Origin: Campylobacter rectus
GTDB taxonomy: Bacteria; Campylobacterota; Campylobacteria; Campylobacterales; Campylobacteraceae
Assembly: GCF_004803795.1 (NCBI RefSeq)
Contig: NZ_CP012543.1
Coordinates: 1,674,001 to 1,738,000 of the forward strand
DNA length: 64,000 bases
Direction: 5' to 3'
Shown here: piece after piece, positions 27,690 through 38,544 of the stretch
Position numbering within the stretch: the stretch's first letter is position 1
How the letters are laid out: each line of letters begins with the position of its first letter
Notes under the pieces: model-generated
Seen by the model: only the letters and a program-made list of their open reading frames with translations
Told to the model about the DNA's origin: nothing
Database searches by the model: none
Position numbers and translations under genes: made by a program

Positions 27690-29891
27690 TTAATTATGTC
27701 CATACGCGTCGTCTAGCGATACGAATTCTATTATCTTGTAACGGTCTTTTAGCCGTTCTTTTATCTCATTTACGTTCAAATTTTCGCCAAGCTCGATCGT
27801 TAATTCAAAAAGATCCGCCGTCGCCTCCCTGGTCTCGGTAAGGCTGATAGTTACGAGGTCGATTTGCATTTTCGCCATATATGTTAAAAACTCCGCCAGC
27901 GACCCGCGCCTATTTTCAAGACTTAATATAATCTTAAATCTATGCGGAGCGACCCGCGTCCATTTGACGAAGATCATCTCGTTTTTTTCTTCGGCCAGCT
28001 TCATAAATCGCTCGCAAAGCTTGTGGTGGACAGTAACGTGGTAGTAGTTTCTAAAGCCCACGATATCGTCGCCGCGCTTTGGATTGCAGCAATAATCAAA
28101 CTCGACGCTGTTTATTTTGTGATTTGAGTAAATCACGATGTTTTCAAATTTTTGCTTTTTGACGTTGTATTTGTCCGTCATCGCGATAGCAAACGGGCGG
28201 TCTCTTTTTACGTATTTTTTAAGCGCGTTTACCACGTCTTGCAGATACACCGAGTCAAATGCGGCCCTAAAAATTCTTTTAGTCAAATTTTCGGTCTCCA
28301 GCCACTGCTCGATAGTTTTTGAAGGCACAGCGAAAATGCCGCTTAAAATTTCGATTGCGACGATGTTGTTTATATCTCTTATTTTTTGTTTGCAATAAGA
28401 GCGTATCGTGGCCTTAGCCTTGCCTGTTTTTACGCTGGGCAACCACGAGCAGCGGTATTTGGGCTCATTGCCCGTTACGATACTTACGATGTCGCCGTTT
28501 TTTAGCTCCGTTAGCAGAGGTACTCGCACGCGGTTTACATAGGCTTCTTTAGCATATAGTCCCACTTGCGTGTGTATCTCGTAAGCGTAATCAAGCGCCG
28601 TCGCGCCTCGCGGAAGCGTGAATATATCGCCCTTTGGCGAATACACCGCGACGTCTTCGACATAAAGGCTGTCTTTTGCGTATTCGTAGAGCTCCTCGGG
28701 GTTTTCGCCCACTTCCTCCATACCGTTTTCTATGCCGCTGATGTCGCTTAACCAGTCGAGTTTAGGGTTTAAAAAACCGCCGCTTTTGTATTTCCAGTGT
28801 GCGGCGACGCCGTATTCTGCGGTCTTGTGCATATCAAAGGTGCGAATTTGAACCTCAAATATGCTTTTATTGTCAAATATCGTCGTGTGTATCGTTTGAT
28901 AGCCGTTTTGCTTAGGAAGCGCTATATAGTCTTTGAAACGAGAGATCAGAGGGTTAAAATTTATATGCAAATTTCCAAGCACCAAATAGCAATCCTGCGG
29001 CTCTTTAACCAGTACGCGCGCGGCGAGTAGATCGAGCACTTCCTCGATCGAGATGCCCTTTCTCTGCATTTTCAGATAGATCGAGTAGTGATGCTTGACG
29101 CGCTTTTGTATCTCAAAATCGCTTTCGCTAAAGCCGTTTTCGAGCAAAATTTGAAAAATTTTATCGGTAAATGCGTTTAGCTTTAGCACGAGCTGCTGCT
29201 TATGCTCGTTTAAATAATCGTCTATTTTTTTATATTCCTCGGGCAAAGCGTATTTAAAGCTAAGATCCTCGAGCACGTTTTTTATCGACGAAATGCCTAG
29301 TCTATGCGCTATCGGAGCATAAACCATCAGCGTCTCTTCGGCGATTCGCTTTTGCTTTTCGGGGCGCAGAGCCTTTAGGGTGAGCATATTGTGCAGCCTA
29401 TCGCAAAGCTTCACTACCAGCACTCTCACGTCCTCGATAGAGATGAGCAGCATCTTACGAAAAGTCATCGCAGACGCTGCCAGACGCTCGTTTGACTCCG
29501 AGCTTGCTAGCTTGTCCTCTCTGATAGCTACGATTTTAGTTAGCCCCTCGACCAGCTTTGCGACCCCTTCGCCGAAGTCTCCCCGCACGCTCTCTATCGA
29601 CCTATCCGTATCCTCGACCACGTCGTGAAGCAGGGCTGCCACGATCATATCCTCGCCCCCGCCCATATGCGCCACGATGCAAGCTACCAAAATAGGATGG
29701 ATAGCATACGGCTCACCGCTCTTTCTAAACTGCCCCGCATGCGAGATGACGCAGCACTCGATGGCGCGCTCTAAATTCGGCGTAAAATTTGCAAGCGTGC
29801 TAAGCAACCTTCTAGCCTGCGCGACATCCTTGCAGTCGCTTATATCATCGATTAGTTGTTCTAGTAAAAATCCGCTATTTAGCTGCTTCAA
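27690..29891 (-). CDS. spoT: Bifunctional (p)ppGpp synthetase/hydrolase SpoT (Rsh)
   Basis: Makes and degrades the stringent-response alarmone. Order: HD hydrolase domain (about 40-175, with [11 protein letters not shown]), synthetase (about 230-350, with [16 protein letters not shown] and YQTIHTTIF), TGS (about 400-460, with [16 protein letters not shown]) and C-terminal ACT (about 660-733). Both catalytic halves look intact. 733 residues is normal. The start is a TTG that overlaps the last 17 bases of rpoZ, so translation is probably coupled. No in-frame ATG lies near. Confidence 0.95.
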   Translation of the reverse strand: MKQLNSGFLLEQLIDDISDCKDVAQARRLLSTLANFTPNLERAIECCVISHAGQFRKSGEPYAIHPILVACIVAHMGGGEDMIVAALLHDVVEDTDRSIESVRGDFGEGVAKLVEGLTKIVAIREDKLASSESNERLAASAMTFRKMLLISIEDVRVLVVKLCDRLHNMLTLKALRPEKQKRIAEETLMVYAPIAHRLGISSIKNVLEDLSFKYALPEEYKKIDDYLNEHKQQLVLKLNAFTDKIFQILLENGFSESDFEIQKRVKHHYSIYLKMQRKGISIEEVLDLLAARVLVKEPQDCYLVLGNLHINFNPLISRFKDYIALPKQNGYQTIHTTIFDNKSIFEVQIRTFDMHKTAEYGVAAHWKYKSGGFLNPKLDWLSDISGIENGMEEVGENPEELYEYAKDSLYVEDVAVYSPKGDIFTLPRGATALDYAYEIHTQVGLYAKEAYVNRVRVPLLTELKNGDIVSIVTGNEPKYRCSWLPSVKTGKAKATIRSYCKQKIRDINNIVAIEILSGIFAVPSKTIEQWLETENLTKRIFRAAFDSVYLQDVVNALKKYVKRDRPFAIAMTDKYNVKKQKFENIVIYSNHKINSVEFDYCCNPKRGDDIVGFRNYYHVTVHHKLCERFMKLAEEKNEMIFVKWTRVAPHRFKIILSLENRRGSLAEFLTYMAKMQIDLVTISLTETREATADLFELTIELGENLNVNEIKERLKDRYKIIEFVSLDDAYGHN

Positions 29892-30093
29892 CTATACCCT
29901 CTAAAGCCACTTTACCCTCGGCTATCTCGCGCAAGGCGATATCGGCGAATTTCATCTTGCTAACGTCGATATCAAGCAGGCTTTTTGCACCGCCGGCTAG
30001 AGCTTCGGCTCTTTTTGCTACGGCCAAAGCGAGTTTGTATCTATCGTCTCCGACTAGTTTTAGAGCCCTTGCCGCTACTTCTTCAGATCTCAT
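29875..30093 (-). CDS. rpoZ: RNA polymerase omega subunit
   Basis: A 72-residue omega subunit, aiding assembly of the polymerase and a binding site for ppGpp in some bacteria. [11 protein letters not shown] and [17 protein letters not shown] are family wording. The rpoZ-spoT order, with overlap, is the common bacterial arrangement. AAGGAGAATAA precedes the ATG. Confidence 0.92.
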   Translation of the reverse strand: MRSEEVAARALKLVGDDRYKLALAVAKRAEALAGGAKSLLDIDVSKMKFADIALREIAEGKVALEGIVEAAK

Positions 30094-30107
30094 TTATTCT
30101 CCTTCAT

Positions 30108-30830
<723 letters not shown>

Positions 30831-30898
30831 TCATCTCCTTAAATTTTCGGATTCTAGCCAAATTTGCTTTAAATTTTGCTAATCTTAGCGCGTAAGTA

Positions 30899-32149
30899 CT
30901 ATTTTAGGCTGATTAGCTCTAAGGGGTCTATGTGGTAGTTTTTCTGCGTTACTTCAAAGGTCAGATCGCGCTCTACGCGCCCGATGACGTAGCCTTTTTG
31001 CACCTTCGCGCCCACTTTTATCGTGGGCGCTATCTGGCTAAGGTGCGCGTAAATCGTATGAATACCGTTTGGATTTTCGATGATGACGACTTTATTTAGC
31101 ATCGCGGTTTCTTTGGCGAAAACCACCTTGCCGCTAAAGACGCTTTTCACCTTTGCGCTCGCTAAATTTGAGCTTAGCACGACCGATTCGTTAAAAATTT
31201 TGATATTGTAGATGGGATCGACGTAGTTGCCGAATTTTTGTTTGACGGTAAAGCTATCTAACGGCGCGATCGTCTTTTCGCCGCTATATTTTTTCACAAG
31301 GCTAGCCTGATAGCTCGAGCCAAACTGCTTCACGTCGCCTTCAGGTGCGCTTGCGACGGCTTCGCCTTTTTGATTTTTCTTGTTTTTTTGCTTTTTTGCT
31401 TTGGCGGCTTTTTGCGCGGCTAGAGCTTTTTTAGCCTCCTCGCTCTCTCTTTTTGCGACGATTTTTAGCTCTTCTAACGTCTTTCTGATCTCGTCTTGCT
31501 GAGCTTGCAGGCGCGAGAGCTGCTTTTGATAAATTTCTTTATCGCGCTTTAAATTCGCTAGAGTTTTTACCTGCTTATACTGCAAAGAAACGAGCTCGGC
31601 TTGCTTAAATTTAAAGGTTTTTAAATTTGATTTTATGCCTTCTATCTTATCGTTTTGAGTTTTTATCAAATTTTGCGTGCTTTCATACTGCTTGGCAAGC
31701 TCGTTAAAATCATCTTTTAGCACCGAGTTTAGCTTGCTTAAAATTTCGGTCGCGATGATACTATCTACGCCTTCCTCATACTCTTTTGGCATTATAAGAT
31801 CGAAGGAAAACTCGTCTGAGATGATACGCACGATGCTTTTTTGGATATCTTTTTGACTTTGCGTGAGATCTTTATTTTGCTTTACCAGCTCGTCAAGCTC
31901 GCCGCTAGCGCTTTTGACGCTATTTTCGAGCTGCGCTATTTGCATGATGAGCTCCTTCATCTTATCGTCGGTTTGATTGACGCTTTTTTCGCCGCCAAGG
32001 ATATCGCCGGCTAGGTCGTCCAGCTTTTTATTTAGCTGCTTTTCAAGCTCTTTTGAGGACTCAAGATATGTCGTTTGATTTTTTATCTTTTCGCCCGTGC
32101 TTGCGTTTAGGCAAAATGCGGCAGCCAGCAAAACCCAAATTTTTCTCAT
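30899..32149 (-). CDS. EnvC-like LytM/M23 protein with degenerate active site
   Basis: Exported 416-residue protein: signal peptide (about 1-17), a long coiled coil (about 20-265) ending in a Lys/Ala-rich run, and a C-terminal M23/LytM domain (about 300-416). The zinc motif HxxxD is missing (the site reads IYNIKIFNES), and the final HxH is D-L-T in RDLTFEV. Only the His of IYAHLSQ remains. It is therefore predicted not to cut peptidoglycan but, like EnvC, to activate an amidase through FtsEX. The four-base overlap with ftsX, next to ftsE, and the nearby amiA support this reading. Confidence 0.87.
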   Translation of the reverse strand: MRKIWVLLAAAFCLNASTGEKIKNQTTYLESSKELEKQLNKKLDDLAGDILGGEKSVNQTDDKMKELIMQIAQLENSVKSASGELDELVKQNKDLTQSQKDIQKSIVRIISDEFSFDLIMPKEYEEGVDSIIATEILSKLNSVLKDDFNELAKQYESTQNLIKTQNDKIEGIKSNLKTFKFKQAELVSLQYKQVKTLANLKRDKEIYQKQLSRLQAQQDEIRKTLEELKIVAKRESEEAKKALAAQKAAKAKKQKNKKNQKGEAVASAPEGDVKQFGSSYQASLVKKYSGEKTIAPLDSFTVKQKFGNYVDPIYNIKIFNESVVLSSNLASAKVKSVFSGKVVFAKETAMLNKVVIIENPNGIHTIYAHLSQIAPTIKVGAKVQKGYVIGRVERDLTFEVTQKNYHIDPLELISLK

Positions 32150-32955
32150 ATCGTCCTTGCTTTTCTCATCACGAGATAAACGGCAAAAAAGCTAATCGCC
32201 AGCGAAACGCCAAATAGCACTCCGCCCTCGTAAAACACATCTATGGCGGGAAAATTTATATTTAGCTCGGTCACCGCGTCTTTAATGGGTTGCAAATCGG
32301 GCAAAATCAGGTAAAAAACTACAACCACAACGGTCGCTATAAACGAATCAAACAATGCGGTTTTGTATAGCGCGCCCGATTTTAGCCACGACGGAGCGCC
32401 AAGCAGCGTCATTATCTCGATGCGCTCTTTGTGCTCATATAGCCAAATTCGCATCTGTTTTGAGATGAGCATAAGTCCGATTAGTCCGATTAGAGCAGAA
32501 AATATCGCCGATATATTTTTAATCAGCTGCAAAATTTTATAAATTTTATCGTGCGTTTTTGAAAAGGTCTCAACTCTGCTTACGCCGCTAATCTTTGAGA
32601 TTCTATCCTTTATTTTTTGCATATATTGCGTGCTCGGAAAGGCGTTTAGCTTAAGCGAGTAAAATTTAGGCAAGGCGTTTTGCAAAACGGCGATGTTTTT
32701 AGATGAGATATCTTTAGCAAGCCTCTCTAGCACAGGCTTTGAGCTAAGCGGTTCCAGTGATTCGAAGGTATAAACCAGCGGCCTTATGTCGGTAACGTTT
32801 AGCTCGTTTTGACTCACGATGATGATGCTGTAGTCTTTGTTCATCACGGCTTCATATTCGCCCACTACCCTATCCGCCAGCAAGATAAACTGGATGCCCA
32901 CGAGTAGCGCAACGAGCGGAATTATCACGCCCAGATGGTTTTTAAAGGATTTCAT
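32146..32955 (-). CDS. ftsX: Cell-division ABC transporter permease FtsX
   Basis: Inner-membrane protein of 269 residues with one N-terminal segment, a periplasmic loop (about 35-150), and three further membrane segments (about 155-175, 200-222, 240-262). This is the FtsX layout. With FtsE it relays ATP hydrolysis to a periplasmic coiled-coil activator, here the adjoining LytM protein. It overlaps ftsE by 14 bases. Confidence 0.88.
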   Translation of the reverse strand: MKSFKNHLGVIIPLVALLVGIQFILLADRVVGEYEAVMNKDYSIIIVSQNELNVTDIRPLVYTFESLEPLSSKPVLERLAKDISSKNIAVLQNALPKFYSLKLNAFPSTQYMQKIKDRISKISGVSRVETFSKTHDKIYKILQLIKNISAIFSALIGLIGLMLISKQMRIWLYEHKERIEIMTLLGAPSWLKSGALYKTALFDSFIATVVVVVFYLILPDLQPIKDAVTELNINFPAIDVFYEGGVLFGVSLAISFFAVYLVMRKARTI

Positions 32956-33613
32956 GTATGCGTCCGTTTTCTATCGTAAGATGCCTATAAGACACCCTAA
33001 GCGAGCTTGGCACTCTGTGCGTAACGACTACGATGCAGGTGCCTAAAAACTCCTTTGCCGAGCGCAAAAGCCCCCAAATGACGTCGCTTGAGTATTCATC
33101 GAGGCTGCCCGTCGGTTCGTCGCAAAGAAGTAAATTCGGATTATGCGCGAGCGCCCTGGCCATCGCCGCTCGCTGCTGTTCGCCGCCGCTTAGCTCGTTT
33201 GGATATTTGTGCGCTTTGTGGAGCAAATTTACGTGCTTTAAAAGCTTATTTGCCTGATTTTTGCAAACATTAACGCTAAGGCCTTTTATCATCAGTGGTA
33301 ACATCACGTTTTTTTCGATATTCCACTCGCTTATCAAGCGGTAGTTTTGAAAAACCACGCCGATGCGCTGCCTTAGTTTATCGAGATTTTGCCCGCTTAG
33401 ATTCATCATATCGGTCAGGCAAACGTTTAGCGAGCCCGCGCTCGGTTTTATCTCGCCGTAAAATGATTTTAAAATCGTCGATTTGCCGCTACCGCTTTGC
33501 CCCGTGATAAAAACGAAATCATTGGCGTAAATGTCGAATTCCGCGTCCGTTATGAGCTTTTCGCAGCCCTCGTATCCTAGACAAAGCCCGCTTGCGCTAA
33601 TTATTTTTTGCAT
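32942..33613 (-). CDS. ftsE: Cell-division ATP-binding protein FtsE
   Basis: ABC ATPase of 223 residues: Walker A GQSGSGKST near 38, Q loop FQNYRL, signature LSGGEQQRAAMARAL, Walker B LLLCDEPTGSLD, and H loop VVVTHR. The start overlaps the end of trmB by 17 bases. Confidence 0.93.
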   Translation of the reverse strand: MQKIISASGLCLGYEGCEKLITDAEFDIYANDFVFITGQSGSGKSTILKSFYGEIKPSAGSLNVCLTDMMNLSGQNLDKLRQRIGVVFQNYRLISEWNIEKNVMLPLMIKGLSVNVCKNQANKLLKHVNLLHKAHKYPNELSGGEQQRAAMARALAHNPNLLLCDEPTGSLDEYSSDVIWGLLRSAKEFLGTCIVVVTHRVPSSLRVSYRHLTIENGRIHEIL

Positions 33614-34775
33614 CCGCCAAATACTCCTTCAACGCAAGATGCGCCTTTAAATTTTCAGCCGTAACGAGCGGCTTTTTTATAAAATATTCCGCGCCTTTTT
33701 CGCCGAGCAAAACATAGCAGTGCTCGGGCGCGTTAAATGCACCAAACGCTGCGCGAAGTAAAATTTCGCCGCCGTCTTTTTCGTATTTTTCCTCCAAATG
33801 CAAGAAAAAATCATCCTTTTTAATCGTTTGGTTGCTAAATTTAGCCGCGATCTTGCTCGCATCGTAGCCGTTTTCAAATTTTAGCTTGCCTTGACCTGCT
33901 CTAGGTTCGCTTTGCTTTTCGCAGGTAAAGATAACGTCGTAAATATCTTTTTGATGCCTTTTCCAGCGGTCTTCGTATTTACTGCTTACTTTTAGATCGC
34001 GGTTTTTGTAAATTTGAACGTCGGCATTGCATAGATCTAAAATTTGAGCCAAAGTAAAGTCCGCATACTCGCGGCTATCGGTTCTTAGCTCAAATTTACC
34101 GCCCGCTTTTAGCGTTCGCTCGCACTCCAGAGCAAATTTCGCCGAGGCTACGCGCCTATGAGGAGCGTCGTCCCAAGGCACCGGAAAATGCAAGAAAATT
34201 TTATCTATAAAATTTGACTCGATAAGCGACAAAAGCAGCCTCGCATCGCAATTTACGAGCATAACGTTATTTAGATTTCGCGTTTTGGCCAGCTTTGCGA
34301 CCTGCTCGAGCGAAGGCTTATAAACCTCGATGCCGATAACCAGCGTATTTGGGTTATTTTCCGCCTGAAATAGCAAGTGCCTGCCCGAACCAAATCCGAT
34401 CTCGATAAATTTGCTCTCAAATTCGCTCTGCCTTAAATTTTCCAGCAGCTCTCCTACGTCAAAGATCGCCGAGTCTTTTTGCGTGAGGCGCGTATTTTTT
34501 ACCGCGATAGCTTCGCTTAAAATTTGCTCGCAATAAAGCTCTTTAAATTTAACCAAAGCATTTTGCAAAAGCCCTATTTTAGCGGGCTTCGTTAGCTTCT
34601 CGCCCTTTACGACCCAGTCCTCTTCGCGCTTTTTTAGCGTGATAAAAAACTCCTCGCTAGAGCTTTTGGTATAAATAAGGCTAACGCCCTGCCTACCGCG
34701 AGCCTCCCACAAAAAGCTTATCTCGCCGCACTCTTTCGGCGTAAAATTTACTTTTTTAGCTATGAAATTGGGCAT
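33597..34775 (-). CDS. trmB: tRNA (guanine-N7-)-methyltransferase
   Basis: Forms m7G46 in tRNA. The SAM-binding motif is FIEIGFGSGRHLL near residue 143, GIEVYKPSLEQV follows, and the family motif is FLHFPVPWDDAPHRR near 207. At 392 residues it has the extended N- and C-terminal parts seen in Campylobacter TrmB; most bacterial TrmB are about 240. It shares one base with flpA upstream. Confidence 0.92.
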   Translation of the reverse strand: MPNFIAKKVNFTPKECGEISFLWEARGRQGVSLIYTKSSSEEFFITLKKREEDWVVKGEKLTKPAKIGLLQNALVKFKELYCEQILSEAIAVKNTRLTQKDSAIFDVGELLENLRQSEFESKFIEIGFGSGRHLLFQAENNPNTLVIGIEVYKPSLEQVAKLAKTRNLNNVMLVNCDARLLLSLIESNFIDKIFLHFPVPWDDAPHRRVASAKFALECERTLKAGGKFELRTDSREYADFTLAQILDLCNADVQIYKNRDLKVSSKYEDRWKRHQKDIYDVIFTCEKQSEPRAGQGKLKFENGYDASKIAAKFSNQTIKKDDFFLHLEEKYEKDGGEILLRAAFGAFNAPEHCYVLLGEKGAEYFIKKPLVTAENLKAHLALKEYLADAKNN

Positions 34776-35992
34776 TATTCGATAGCGATCTCGGCTTTAG
34801 CAGAGGCGTCGGAGTTTATGCCGTATTCATCGACGGCGATCACCTTGTAGCTATATTTTTGCCCGTAAGCAACGCTATTATCGACAAATTCATTGCCGGT
34901 TATATTTGTAAATTTCTGCTCGCTTCCGCCGCCTTCTCTTATCACGGTAAAGCTTTGCGCCTTTTCGGATGCATCCCAAGTTAGCTTAACCGCCGTGCTA
35001 TCGCCCACGATAGACGAGATAACGGGCGCCTCGATAGCCGCAAGCGTCATCCCGACGACGGGCTCGCCGGGCTTTTTAGACTCCAAGCCGTCCTTATCGA
35101 CGATAGTGATTTTGTAGTATCTGGTCGCACCGTTTTCGTTTATGAGATCCTCGTAGCTATTTGAAGTGGTTTTAATCAGATAAGTGTATGGTAAAAATTT
35201 ATTCGAAGTGCTGTAAATTTTATAGTAGCCAAAATCATCGCTAGCCACGCTGTCCCACGTTAAAATGATCTTTTTAGGCGCATTTTTGGTGGCTTGGGCG
35301 TTTATTACCTCGCTTGGGAGTTGCTTCGTCGTGGAGTCTATGATCTGGCTGGGTTTTGAGACGGTGCCGTTATTGGTTTTAACGAAAACCCTATACTTAT
35401 AGCTTCTGCCCGATTTCACGTCATTATCGATAAATTCGGCATTTAATCTACCTTTTATCTCGGCTATTTGCCGCCAGTTTTCTTTACTTATGTCGGCTTT
35501 TTCGACGAGATATGACGCCACGCGAAGGTCCGGATGCGGTCTCCAGATGAGCTTTACGCGCTCGGGTAAATTCGTGAGCGCTCTAACGAAAGGCACGGAG
35601 TCTATAAGCGGCTTGGTCGTAGCGCTGATAACGACGCCTACATCCGAGATTTGCTTGTTTTCGCTATATGTTCTCATCTCGTACGAATAAGTCGTCTCGG
35701 GAGCTAAATTTGCATCCACGTAGTGGCTGGCAAAGCGGTCTTTTATATCGGCTACAACTTTCATCTTGCCGTTGTTTTCGTTTGGATTTGAGCGGTACAG
35801 ATAGTAGCCCGCGACGTTTGAGGTCGGAGTAGGCGTCCACTCAAAGCCCACTTCGGTCATATCGCTGATGGTTTTTAGATTTTGAATAGTCGGCAAATTT
35901 GCATTTATTTGCGTTGGCGCGCTAGATGATACGCATCCACTCATCACAATGACTAAAGAGCTCGCTAAGCCCCATGAAATCAATCTTTTCAT
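34775..35992 (-). CDS. flpA: Fibronectin type III lipoprotein, FlpA-like adhesin
   Basis: A 405-residue lipoprotein with lipobox VMSGC (Cys 19) and about four fibronectin type III repeats (about 40-125, 130-225, 230-315, 320-405), each with wording like VKLTWD or IILTWDS. In C. jejuni the positional counterpart Cj1279c is FlpA, which binds host fibronectin. Binding by this protein is inferred. The start has AAGGAGAATATAG directly before the ATG. Its signal-peptide coding region overlaps the end of the pseudouridine-synthase gene by 71 bases in another frame. Confidence 0.87.
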   Translation of the reverse strand: MKRLISWGLASSLVIVMSGCVSSSAPTQINANLPTIQNLKTISDMTEVGFEWTPTPTSNVAGYYLYRSNPNENNGKMKVVADIKDRFASHYVDANLAPETTYSYEMRTYSENKQISDVGVVISATTKPLIDSVPFVRALTNLPERVKLIWRPHPDLRVASYLVEKADISKENWRQIAEIKGRLNAEFIDNDVKSGRSYKYRVFVKTNNGTVSKPSQIIDSTTKQLPSEVINAQATKNAPKKIILTWDSVASDDFGYYKIYSTSNKFLPYTYLIKTTSNSYEDLINENGATRYYKITIVDKDGLESKKPGEPVVGMTLAAIEAPVISSIVGDSTAVKLTWDASEKAQSFTVIREGGGSEQKFTNITGNEFVDNSVAYGQKYSYKVIAVDEYGINSDASAKAEIAIE

Positions 35993-36938
35993 CTATATTC
36001 TCCTTGCTAAATTTACTCAGTAAAATTTCACTAAAATCATCTCGGATAGGCGCGACGAAACTCATTTGCCCGCCCGTGCGCGGATGCGTGAAATACAGCC
36101 CGTAGGCGTGAAGCATTACTCGGGCGATTTTATCCTTTTCGCTCTTAAAACCGTATAAAGCATCGCCCAAAATATGGCGGTTTAGGCTAGCTAGATGCAC
36201 TCTTATCTGATGAGTTCTACCCGTAAAAAGCTTTGCCGCGATCAAATTTACGCCCGCGTTTTTGCTCTGCGCAGGGCCGTCAAATTCGCTAAAAAGCAGA
36301 TTCGCAAAGGCACTTTTTGCCGCGCGGCCGTCTGGGACGATCGCCTTTTTTAGGCGGTTAGCGGGGTTTCGTCCGATAGCTCGCCAGACGGTGCAGTTTT
36401 GCTTGAGCGGCAGATCGGTTAGCGCCAGATAAATGCGCCCCATGCTTTTATCGCTTAGCTGGCTTGAAAGCGCGGCGTGAGCGGCGTTATTTTTAGCTAC
36501 GACGATAGCTCCGCTAGTGCCTTTATCCAGCCTGTGCACGATGCCCGCTCTGCTTTGCCCGCTTAAATTTGACAGCAAAAACCCCTTTGCCCCGAGCCAG
36601 TCCACAAGCGTGGGCTCCTTGACGCTAGGAGCGGGATGGACGACTAAATTTGCCGGTTTATTTAGCACGAGCAAATCCTCGTCCTCGTAAATGATCGGTA
36701 CTTCAAATTCCGCTTCAAATTTAGCCGCGTTTTGCTCGCTTTGCTCAAATTTGATCCTCAAAACATCGCCTAAATTTAGCTTCGCCGATGGCTTAGTTAG
36801 CGGCTTGCCGTTTAGGCTAACCAGTCCGCTTTTTATCAAATTTAGCGCTTGGTTTCTAGCGACGTTTAGCTCGGCCGCCAAAAACGCGTCAGCCCTAGCC
36901 TGCGCGCTCTCGCAAATTTTGATCTCTTTTTCCGTCAT
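35922..36938 (-). CDS. rluD: RluA/RluD-family 23S rRNA pseudouridine synthase
   Basis: An S4 domain (about 1-75) is followed by the pseudouridine synthase domain with VVHPAPSVKEPTLVDWL and the catalytic Asp in AGIVHRLDKGTSG near 136. I chose the ATG at 36938 (MTEKEIKI, 338 residues) after AAAGGAAACAAATC over an upstream start at 36986. RluD modifies helix 69 of 23S rRNA; which position this paralogue modifies is not shown. Its last 23 codons overlap the start of flpA. Confidence 0.9.
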   Translation of the reverse strand: MTEKEIKICESAQARADAFLAAELNVARNQALNLIKSGLVSLNGKPLTKPSAKLNLGDVLRIKFEQSEQNAAKFEAEFEVPIIYEDEDLLVLNKPANLVVHPAPSVKEPTLVDWLGAKGFLLSNLSGQSRAGIVHRLDKGTSGAIVVAKNNAAHAALSSQLSDKSMGRIYLALTDLPLKQNCTVWRAIGRNPANRLKKAIVPDGRAAKSAFANLLFSEFDGPAQSKNAGVNLIAAKLFTGRTHQIRVHLASLNRHILGDALYGFKSEKDKIARVMLHAYGLYFTHPRTGGQMSFVAPIRDDFSEILLSKFSKENIDEKIDFMGLSELFSHCDEWMRII

Positions 36939-36964
36939 TTTTAGATTTGTTTCCTTTAAAATGC

Positions 36965-36970
36965 TATAAT
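36965..36970 (+). promoter_or_regulatory. -10 element for rodA
   Basis: TATAAT within TGCTATAATCGCC, the same 13 bases as the gltX promoter. It lies about 20 bases before the TTG start of rodA and inside the leader of the divergent rluD. Confidence 0.65.
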
Positions 36971-36990
36971 CGCCCAAAAAAGGCAAAAAT

Positions 36991-38097
36991 TTGATAAGAC
37001 TCGATAGGCGAATTTTAACCCATTTTGACTTCGTTCAGCCGTTTTTGATACTTCCTATTATTATTTTATCATACATTTTGGTTTCTGAGGCAAATTCTAT
37101 CCTAGCCGGCAAGCAGCTTGTCTATTTTGGTGTCGGTTTAGCGGCGTTTTTATTTTTCTTTTTACTTCCTATTCGCAAGATCTCCTGGCTCATACCGCTA
37201 TTTTACTGGATTTGCATCGTCTTGCTTATCAGCGTCGATTTGTTCGGCGTGAGCAAACTGGGCGCGAAAAGATGGCTCGAGTTTCCTTTTATCCACTTTA
37301 CGCTTCAGCCCTCAGAGATCATGAAACCAGCACTCCTACTGATGCTAGGCTACCTCATCAAACAGCGCCCGCCCGAAGAAAACGGCTACGGCCTCAAGGA
37401 CTTTTTACGCCTTAGTTTTTATATCCTTTTGCCTTTCGTGCTGATTTTAAAAGAGCCCGATCTGGGCACCGCGCTGATACTGCTCATCGTCGGCTACGCC
37501 GTGCTTTTTATCATCGGAGTAAATAAAAAAATTTGGGTCGTGATATTTGCCGGGGTTTTGCTCTCTGCGCCCGTGATATACGAAAATTTGCACGATTATC
37601 AAAAAAAGCGCATTACCGATTTTTTAAGCGAGGAGTCCAACTACCACGTGCGCCAGAGCATCATAGCTATCGGCAGCGGCGGACTAAAGGGTAAGCCAAA
37701 AGACGAGGCGACGCAGACGCATTTTAAATTTTTGCCGATTTCAACTAGCGATTTTATTTTCGCATACACGATCGAGCGATACGGATTTTACGGAGGACTC
37801 GCACTACTTGGCTTTTACGGCGCGCTGATAGCTCATTTGCTTAGCCTAAACTACGGGCTAAAGGATGATTATTTTACGCAAACGATGGCGTCGGGGATCG
37901 GGATACTTATTTTTATTTACGTGAGTATAAATATCATGATGACGATCGGCTTTGCACCCGTGGTGGGCATCCCGCTGCCCTTTTACAGCTACGGCGGCAG
38001 CAGCTTTGTGACCTTTATGAGCCTGTTTGGGATATTGCAAAATCTACTCACTTTTCGCTTCGATCCGATGTATAGGCTGGTCAAATTTAAAATTTAG
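36991..38097 (+). CDS. mrdB: Rod-shape SEDS glycosyltransferase RodA/MrdB
   Basis: Peptidoglycan polymerase of the elongasome, an integral membrane protein with about ten segments over 368 residues. SEDS wording includes LQPSEIMKPALLL, LKEPDLGTALILL (catalytic Asp region) and GIPLPFYSYGGSS. The frame opens with a TTG (IRLDRRILTHFDF follows), which matches the N-terminus I recall for Campylobacter MrdB; no suitable ATG is near. It is divergent from rluD and pairs functionally with PBP2 at 2708. Confidence 0.94.
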   Translation: MIRLDRRILTHFDFVQPFLILPIIILSYILVSEANSILAGKQLVYFGVGLAAFLFFFLLPIRKISWLIPLFYWICIVLLISVDLFGVSKLGAKRWLEFPFIHFTLQPSEIMKPALLLMLGYLIKQRPPEENGYGLKDFLRLSFYILLPFVLILKEPDLGTALILLIVGYAVLFIIGVNKKIWVVIFAGVLLSAPVIYENLHDYQKKRITDFLSEESNYHVRQSIIAIGSGGLKGKPKDEATQTHFKFLPISTSDFIFAYTIERYGFYGGLALLGFYGALIAHLLSLNYGLKDDYFTQTMASGIGILIFIYVSINIMMTIGFAPVVGIPLPFYSYGGSSFVTFMSLFGILQNLLTFRFDPMYRLVKFKI

Positions 38098-38299
38098 CGA
38101 GTTTCGGGGCTCGCTTTTCAAATTCGACCGCTTAAGTTTTGCCCTAAATTTTACGCAAATTTAGCTAGGCTCGGAGCGAAATTTGAGACGGTTTTACAAA
38201 AGCCAAAGCGGCAAATTTTGATTTTTATTCAAGCGGAGCGCAGGGAAAATTTGTGGCTTTGATTAAAATTTGAATAAATTTGAGATTATTTTCGGCGAA

Positions 38300-38327
38300 A
38301 CAAAAAGCCTAGCGCAGGCGCTTTTGT
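38300..38327. terminator. Hairpin with ACAAAA/TTTTGT arms
   Basis: ACAAAAAGCCT-AGCGC-AGGCGCTTTTGT folds into an imperfect stem and is followed by CTTTAAATC. It could end rodA transcription. Confidence 0.4.
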
Positions 38328-38482
38328 CTTTAAATCTTTTTTAGAGGATTGCGTTATCTCTCGCGTTAGCTCGGTTTTGTTTGCGTCTTTTGACATATTT
38401 TCTTTTTAAATTCGGTGGCTAGGTTCTATTAAAAAATAGATAAAAAACAAAACTCCGGATAAACATAAACTAAAAATTTCGC

Positions 38483-38488
38483 TATAAT
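38483..38488 (+). promoter_or_regulatory. -10 element for the ABC transporter pair
   Basis: TATAAT in TCGCTATAATTC, about 57 bases before the first ATG. No recognisable Fur box was seen between it and the gene. Confidence 0.5.
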
Positions 38489-38544
38489 TCTTAATAACGG
38501 ATATCAAGATCGCCGATATACGAATAAAATTTTAAGGAAGTTTT

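Larger units (their letters stand above)
38098..38544. other. Intergenic region between rodA and the ABC operon
   Basis: No gene seen. It contains AAATTT-rich spacer, a hairpin at 38300-38327 and a candidate promoter at 38483-38488. Confidence 0.55.
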
